Shown here in pieces: positions 16,658-21,107 of a stretch of 21,107 nucleotides of DNA. Below the pieces are notes generated by a model. The model was not told where the DNA came from and made no database searches. It was given only the letters and a program-made list of their open reading frames with translations. A program made the position numbers and the translations under genes. This DNA comes from Opitutia bacterium UBA7374 (GTDB lineage: Bacteria; Verrucomicrobiota; Verrucomicrobiia; Opitutales; Coraliomargaritaceae): the NCBI GenBank assembly GCA_002469895.1, contig DKOA01000047.1, forward strand, positions 1 through 21,107, read 5' to 3'. How positions within the stretch are numbered: the first letter of the stretch is position 1; each line of letters begins with the position of its first letter.

Positions 16658-19600
16658 TGCCTGCCTCTGGCCAAGCCAAAGACCGGCGAAAACTCATCAC
16701 CGGCATTTGTTCGGAGGCAAAACCCGCCTTTTGTGCCGCCACTGCCTGCGCAGGAAAGGAGCGCATCGTAGTGGTTTTAACCCCTGAGCCGCAACAAGCC
16801 GAGCCGCTGGCCGAACAAATCCGCAGACACGCCGGGTGGCTCGATAACGAATCAGCGGCCGAGGTATTCCACTTCCCCGAGCCACCACCCCCGGACATCG
16901 ATCCGGATCGGCGAACGGCCCGCAAAGGAGTTCGACTTTCCGTACTAACCGAGCTGCTCGGCAAAACAGAAACCAAGCACATCCTTGTTGCCACACCTGA
17001 AGCGCTCTTGGGTCCCTGCCCGGATCCGGATAGGTTGATCGACAAAAGCACCGAACTGCAAACCGGGCAGAATCATTCCTTTTCCGAGCTGGTATCGCTT
17101 CTCACCGGACCTTATAACTATGACGCTGAAGCCCTTTGCGAATACCCGGGCCAAATCGCCACGCGGGGTGGTCTCCTCGATATTTTCCCCTTTGGGGCGA
17201 CCCACCCTTATCGAATCGATTTCTTTGGAGACGAAATCGAAAGCATTCGCGCATTTGATCCGCTGACACAGCGTACTGCAGAGGCCTGTGACTCCCTCCG
17301 TCTACCGGCAGATATAGAGGACGGGGAACTGGATGAAATCAAGCCGGGCGGGCTCCTCAAATACTTCTCTCCGGGTCAAGTACACTGGGTACTCTGCGAG
17401 CCCTCCAGACTCGTTCGGGAGCACCCACTCCGCTTTGATACATCGGGTTCTGCAAAAGGCAGCCTCCTCCCTCACTTACAAGAGAAGGCACAATCGGTGG
17501 CCCCGCCGGTTACCGGGCTCTGTCAGATCGACGAGTCACCCGGCCTCTTTGAGGGCGCCCTGCGCCTCGAAGCAGCCACCCAACCGATCATTGATTTTCA
17601 AGCGCACAGCCATGTCAGCACTGTCCTCATCGATCCCTTGCAAAAGAAGGAAGATGCGCAAATTCAGCTTCGCAAACAAATCGCCGAGTGGGCCGATTCC
17701 GAAGACCGGGATATCCTCTTTGCCATCTCTGCCGATAGCGATATCGACCGAATCCGCGCCTCCCTCCAAGAGGACAAGCAGACGGCAGCGCTTCGACCCA
17801 GCTTTCTTCAAGGCCCTATTGCTGCCGGATTTATTGCCCGAGATTGCGGGACAATAACGCCCCAATATCTGAAAACGAAGAACCGCGGCTTCGCCCTGCT
17901 GACCGCATCCGAATACCTCGGCATCCCTCCGGGCAGACGCACGTCCGGCAAACCCAAGCCACCAATCCATCGCCCCCAAGTTGATCAGTTACTCGATTTT
18001 ACCGAACTGGTTGCAGGCGATGCGCTGGTCCACCTACAGCATGGCATTTGTCTTTATCGCGGCCTGACCCAGCTCAATGTGGATGGAAAAAGGACGGAAG
18101 TGATTAGCGTAGAATTTGACGGCGACGTCCTTCTCCATGTGCCGCTCCATCAATCGCATCTGCTAACACGGTATATTGGCCTGAACAAGCGGGCGCCCAA
18201 ATTAAGTAAAATTGGAGGCGCTCTCTGGGAAAAGACCCGTGCTGCCGCAGAAATGGCCACGCTCGACTACGCGGCCCAACTTCTCGAAATGCAAGCTGCC
18301 CGACAAGAAGCGACCGGATGTGCCTGCCCCCCCGACCACCCTTGGCAAAAAGCGCTGGAAGAAAGCTTCCCCTACACAGAAACACCAGACCAATTACGTG
18401 CCATTGAGGCCACCAAGTCCGACATGGAAAAAGACCGTCCAATGGATCGGCTGATCTGTGGCGACGTTGGCTTCGGCAAAACCGAAGTCGCTCTACGAGC
18501 CGCGCTGAAAGCCGCCTTATCCGATCGTCAAGTTGCCGTATTGGTGCCGACTACGGTACTCTGCCAGCAGCATGCCAACACTTTTCAGCAGCGCTTCGAA
18601 GGACTGCCGATTACGATCGGCACGGTCAGTCGCTACCACTCGGCAGCGAAAAACAGGGAAACCATTGAGCACGCCGCCGAGGGGCGCATCGATATCCTCA
18701 TTGGTACCCATCGTCTGCTCAGTAAAGATGTTCATTTCAAACAGCTCGGGCTAATCATCATCGACGAAGAACAACGCTTCGGAGTGAAACAAAAAGAAGC
18801 TCTCAAAAAACTACGCCAAAACTGCCATTTGCTGACCCTCAGCGCCACCCCCATCCCGCGCACTCTCCACATGGCACTCTCCGGTGCGCGCAGCATGAGC
18901 ATAATTGAAACGCCACCCGTCGATCGAAAACCGATCCAAACCATTGTCCGCAGCTATGACCCCAAACTGGTCAAGAATGCTATCCAGAAAGAAGTAGAAC
19001 GGGGCGGACAGGTCTTCTACCTGCACAACCAAGTCCGCACAATTGAAGCCGTCGCCACTCGCCTCCGGGAAATGCATCCCGACCTTACGATTGCCGTTGG
19101 GCACGGACAAATGCGGGAAGAAAGCCTGGAGCGTATCATGACGCAGTTCGTTGCGGGACGATTCGACGTGCTCGTTTGCACGACGATCATCGAGTCCGGC
19201 ATCGATATCCCCAACTGCAACACCCTCATCATCGAAGGGGCAGACCGCTTTGGGCTCGCTCAACTTTATCAAATCCGTGGACGCGTTGGCCGCTTCAACC
19301 GCGAGGCCTACGCCTATCTCCTGCTCCACCGTCACGCCGCTCTGGTTGAACAGGCGGCCAAGCGCCTCAATGCCCTGCGCCAACACAACCAACTCGGCGC
19401 CGGTCTCCGCATCGCTATGCGTGATCTCGAACTGCGTGGTGCCGGCAACCTACTCGGTGCCCAGCAAAGCGGGCACATCGCGGGAGTCGGATTCGAACTT
19501 TATTGTCAGTTACTGAAACAAAGTGTTGCCCGCTTGAAAGACCAACCGGAAGCGGCCCATATTCGAGCTGAAATCCGGCTCGACTTTATTACCGCAGGAG

Positions 19601-20061
19601 AAGGCGCCCTCCCTAATAAAAAAGTACCTGAATCGGGCGAATTTACCAAATCTCACGCAGCCACGGGGAACGGGAAAGCCCAGCCCGCGATTGCCTCCAT
19701 CCTCCCCGAAGATTACATCGCCGAACCCAAACTGCGCATCGATCTCTATCGTCGCCTCGCGTTTGCCCAACAGGTAAAGACTGTAGAAGCGCTGACCGAA
19801 GAACTGATCGATCGTTTCGGTCAACTGCCGATCGAAGCACAAGCCCTGGTGGCGATTACTTCCCTGCGCGTACTGGCAGAGAATCATGGCATCCGCCGCA
19901 TCGAGACTCAAGGCGACCGCCTGATCTGCCAACATGCACAGCCCGGTAAAAATGGCCCCTACCTGAAATCGGGAAGCCGCTTTCCCCGCTTGACCCGAAA
20001 CAAGCCCTTGGCGAAGATAAAAGAAATCGAGCAGATTCTCCGACGCATCACATCAACATGA
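16657..20061 (+). CDS. mfd: Transcription-repair coupling factor Mfd
   Basis: Mfd pushes stalled RNA polymerase off damaged DNA and recruits UvrA for strand-specific repair. At 1134 residues it matches the family (about 1150). The N-terminal UvrB-like region (about 1-350) is followed by the RNA-polymerase-interacting domain (about 446-510, LVAGDALVHLQHGICLYRGL). The RecG-like ATPase motor has Walker A GDVGFGKT (602-609), DEEQ (703-706), and LSATPIPRTL. The helicase C-terminal part includes TTIIESGIDIPNCNT and QIRGRVGR. The closing TRCF domain contains EDYIAEPKLRIDLYRRL. The ATG at 16657 overlaps the rnc stop by one base; the TGA overlaps the next ATG in ATGA. Residues 1-30 are more divergent than the rest but the start is fixed by the overlap. 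No defect is seen. Confidence 0.97.
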   Translation: MPASGQAKDRRKLITGICSEAKPAFCAATACAGKERIVVVLTPEPQQAEPLAEQIRRHAGWLDNESAAEVFHFPEPPPPDIDPDRRTARKGVRLSVLTELLGKTETKHILVATPEALLGPCPDPDRLIDKSTELQTGQNHSFSELVSLLTGPYNYDAEALCEYPGQIATRGGLLDIFPFGATHPYRIDFFGDEIESIRAFDPLTQRTAEACDSLRLPADIEDGELDEIKPGGLLKYFSPGQVHWVLCEPSRLVREHPLRFDTSGSAKGSLLPHLQEKAQSVAPPVTGLCQIDESPGLFEGALRLEAATQPIIDFQAHSHVSTVLIDPLQKKEDAQIQLRKQIAEWADSEDRDILFAISADSDIDRIRASLQEDKQTAALRPSFLQGPIAAGFIARDCGTITPQYLKTKNRGFALLTASEYLGIPPGRRTSGKPKPPIHRPQVDQLLDFTELVAGDALVHLQHGICLYRGLTQLNVDGKRTEVISVEFDGDVLLHVPLHQSHLLTRYIGLNKRAPKLSKIGGALWEKTRAAAEMATLDYAAQLLEMQAARQEATGCACPPDHPWQKALEESFPYTETPDQLRAIEATKSDMEKDRPMDRLICGDVGFGKTEVALRAALKAALSDRQVAVLVPTTVLCQQHANTFQQRFEGLPITIGTVSRYHSAAKNRETIEHAAEGRIDILIGTHRLLSKDVHFKQLGLIIIDEEQRFGVKQKEALKKLRQNCHLLTLSATPIPRTLHMALSGARSMSIIETPPVDRKPIQTIVRSYDPKLVKNAIQKEVERGGQVFYLHNQVRTIEAVATRLREMHPDLTIAVGHGQMREESLERIMTQFVAGRFDVLVCTTIIESGIDIPNCNTLIIEGADRFGLAQLYQIRGRVGRFNREAYAYLLLHRHAALVEQAAKRLNALRQHNQLGAGLRIAMRDLELRGAGNLLGAQQSGHIAGVGFELYCQLLKQSVARLKDQPEAAHIRAEIRLDFITAGEGALPNKKVPESGEFTKSHAATGNGKAQPAIASILPEDYIAEPKLRIDLYRRLAFAQQVKTVEALTEELIDRFGQLPIEAQALVAITSLRVLAENHGIRRIETQGDRLICQHAQPGKNGPYLKSGSRFPRLTRNKPLAKIKEIEQILRRITST

Positions 20062-21041
20062 CTCAAGCCAGACGCATCGCCGCCGTTATCCTACTGGCCT
20101 TAGCTGCCTGCCTCCCATCCAGCGCGCAGAAACAAAGCCTGCTGAAATTAGGTAACGGAATTGCCGCCATCGCCGAGGGTGAAATCATCACTTTGGAAGC
20201 CGTGCGCCGGGAACTCGAGCCGATCATCCCACGGCTGCGAATCGACACCCGCAACAAGCAAGAATTCAGTCAGCGAATCGACTCAATCAGTCGAGAGATC
20301 CTGCAAAACATGATCGACCGGATTATCATTGTTAAAGCCGCGGAAGAAAAGGGCGTGCTCATTCCTGAATCCTACATCGAGCAAGAGTATGAAGACGTCC
20401 TCGAAGCCGATTTCGGGGGGGATCGCGCAAGATTTCTGAATTATCTGCGAGCCCAGGGAATGACACCACGCGAGTTTCGCGATAATATTCGCAAGCGGGT
20501 CATCGTCAATGTCATGCGCCAGCAGAACCGCAAATCCCAGTCCGAGATCAGCCCCGAGCGGATCGAAGATTTCTATGTTCGCAACAAGCTCCGCTTCTAC
20601 CAGCCGGCATCCATCCACCTGCGCCAAATTATTCTTAGCCCGATAGCCGACGAAGGCATCACCCCCCTACGACAAACCGCCCGTCAAATTATTGAGGAAC
20701 TCGAAGATGGGGCTGACTTTGGTGATCTCGCCCGCAAATACGGGCAAGATGATATGAGCCGTAAGGGTGGCGACTGGGGATGGCTCAAACGCGCCGATTT
20801 ACGCTCCGAACTGAGCGATACCGCCTTTGCTTTATCACCCGGAGACCATAGCCAGGTGATCGAGCTCGATGAGACCATCTTTATCCTTTACTGCGAAGCA
20901 CTCCGCGAGGAAACCATTCAACCGATCAGTCAGGTACGCGATGTCATCGAAGACGTCCTAGTCGGTGAAATCGCCCGCGAGACGCAGGAAAAGTGGATTG
21001 AAGACCTGCGCAACCGCGCCTACGTCCGCTACTTCTTGTAG
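20058..21041 (+). CDS. SurA/PrsA-like parvulin-type peptidyl-prolyl isomerase, exported
   Basis: This is probably a periplasmic folding helper that isomerises proline bonds or chaperones outer-membrane proteins. The 327-residue product starts with a signal peptide (about 1-23). A SurA N-terminal-like region follows (about 32-160), with GNGIAAIAEGEIITLEAVRR matching the usual opening. The parvulin domain spans about 183-282, with SIHLRQIIL at the start, DFGDLARKYGQDDMSRKGGDWGWL in the middle, and FALSPGDHSQVIEL. Only one parvulin domain is present, where E. coli SurA has two. The signal peptide contains LAAC (residues 15-18), which meets the lipobox pattern, so the protein may be a lipoprotein (Cys18); cleavage after SSA is the alternative. 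Its ATG overlaps the mfd TGA by four bases. No terminator follows before the window ends. Confidence 0.88.
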   Translation: MTQARRIAAVILLALAACLPSSAQKQSLLKLGNGIAAIAEGEIITLEAVRRELEPIIPRLRIDTRNKQEFSQRIDSISREILQNMIDRIIIVKAAEEKGVLIPESYIEQEYEDVLEADFGGDRARFLNYLRAQGMTPREFRDNIRKRVIVNVMRQQNRKSQSEISPERIEDFYVRNKLRFYQPASIHLRQIILSPIADEGITPLRQTARQIIEELEDGADFGDLARKYGQDDMSRKGGDWGWLKRADLRSELSDTAFALSPGDHSQVIELDETIFILYCEALREETIQPISQVRDVIEDVLVGEIARETQEKWIEDLRNRAYVRYFL

Positions 21042-21107
21042 AGCATCCCGCGCTCCGTGAATCGGAACAAAGCGAACTGTTGGCAACTTTCACTCGCTAA
21101 CGCTTTC
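21042..21107. other. Trailing 66 bases with no assignable gene
   Basis: Only 66 bases follow the parvulin gene. A GTG at 21058 opens a frame to the window edge (17 codons, last incomplete), but it is too short to judge. I see no clear terminator. Confidence 0.4.

Noticed and set aside
21058..21107. GTG-initiated frame running off the window
   Set aside because: Seventeen codons, the last incomplete, with no Shine-Dalgarno or recognisable start; cannot be called a gene.
1..21107. Mobile element, CRISPR, toxin-antitoxin, defence or biosynthetic cluster
   Set aside because: No transposase, integrase, direct-repeat array, tRNA or such gene set is visible; the PIN domain at 14295-15848 belongs to a PIN-PhoH housekeeping-type protein with no antitoxin next to it.

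Overview
The window is gene-dense, has moderate G+C and looks like ordinary chromosomal backbone. I see 14 protein-coding genes, and no rRNA, tRNA, insertion sequence, prophage or CRISPR. A lipid A kinase (LpxK) points to a Gram-negative bacterium with LPS. The LpxK N-terminal extension, the PIN-PhoH protein, the large adenylate-kinase-like protein, a small DUF3303-like protein typical of marine bacteria, and the scarcity of normally spaced Shine-Dalgarno sites suggest a marine or aquatic Verrucomicrobiota member near Opitutae/Puniceicoccaceae. That placement is inference from protein style, not from a marker gene.

Layout. Positions 4600 to 1 (minus strand) hold a four-gene run: lpxK, an oversized adenylate-kinase-family protein, rsmJ (16S rRNA methyltransferase) and an M29 metallo-aminopeptidase cut off by the window edge. 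A candidate promoter lies in front of lpxK. Positions 4718-8476 (plus) hold a type IA topoisomerase (TopB-like) and a phosphoserine aminotransferase. From 8526 to 15848 the minus strand is read as phoH, prfB, a 481-residue protein of uncertain function, glgP and the small DUF3303-like protein. Positions 15977-21041 (plus) hold rnc, mfd and a SurA/parvulin-type isomerase. Their reading frames overlap by 1 and 4 bases, so this is almost certainly one operon.

The clearest special feature is in prfB. The gene starts at 14224, has 26 codons and an in-frame TGA, and carries the classic RF2 programmed +1 frameshift site (SD-like AGG, then CTT TGA C). A plain ORF call would lose the first 41 residues. 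The stop of prfB overlaps the start of the 481-residue protein, which has faint resemblance to circularly permuted ATP-grasp/glutathionylspermidine-synthase-like proteins and is the least explained gene here. The adenylate-kinase-like protein is the second oddity: it lacks the normal AMP-binding motif and carries a C-terminal domain of about 135 residues that I do not recognise.

I did not find a convincing new defence, mobile or signalling system. Most of the window is information processing (topoisomerase, RF2, RNase III, Mfd, RsmJ), envelope biogenesis (LpxK, SurA-like) and central metabolism (SerC, GlgP).
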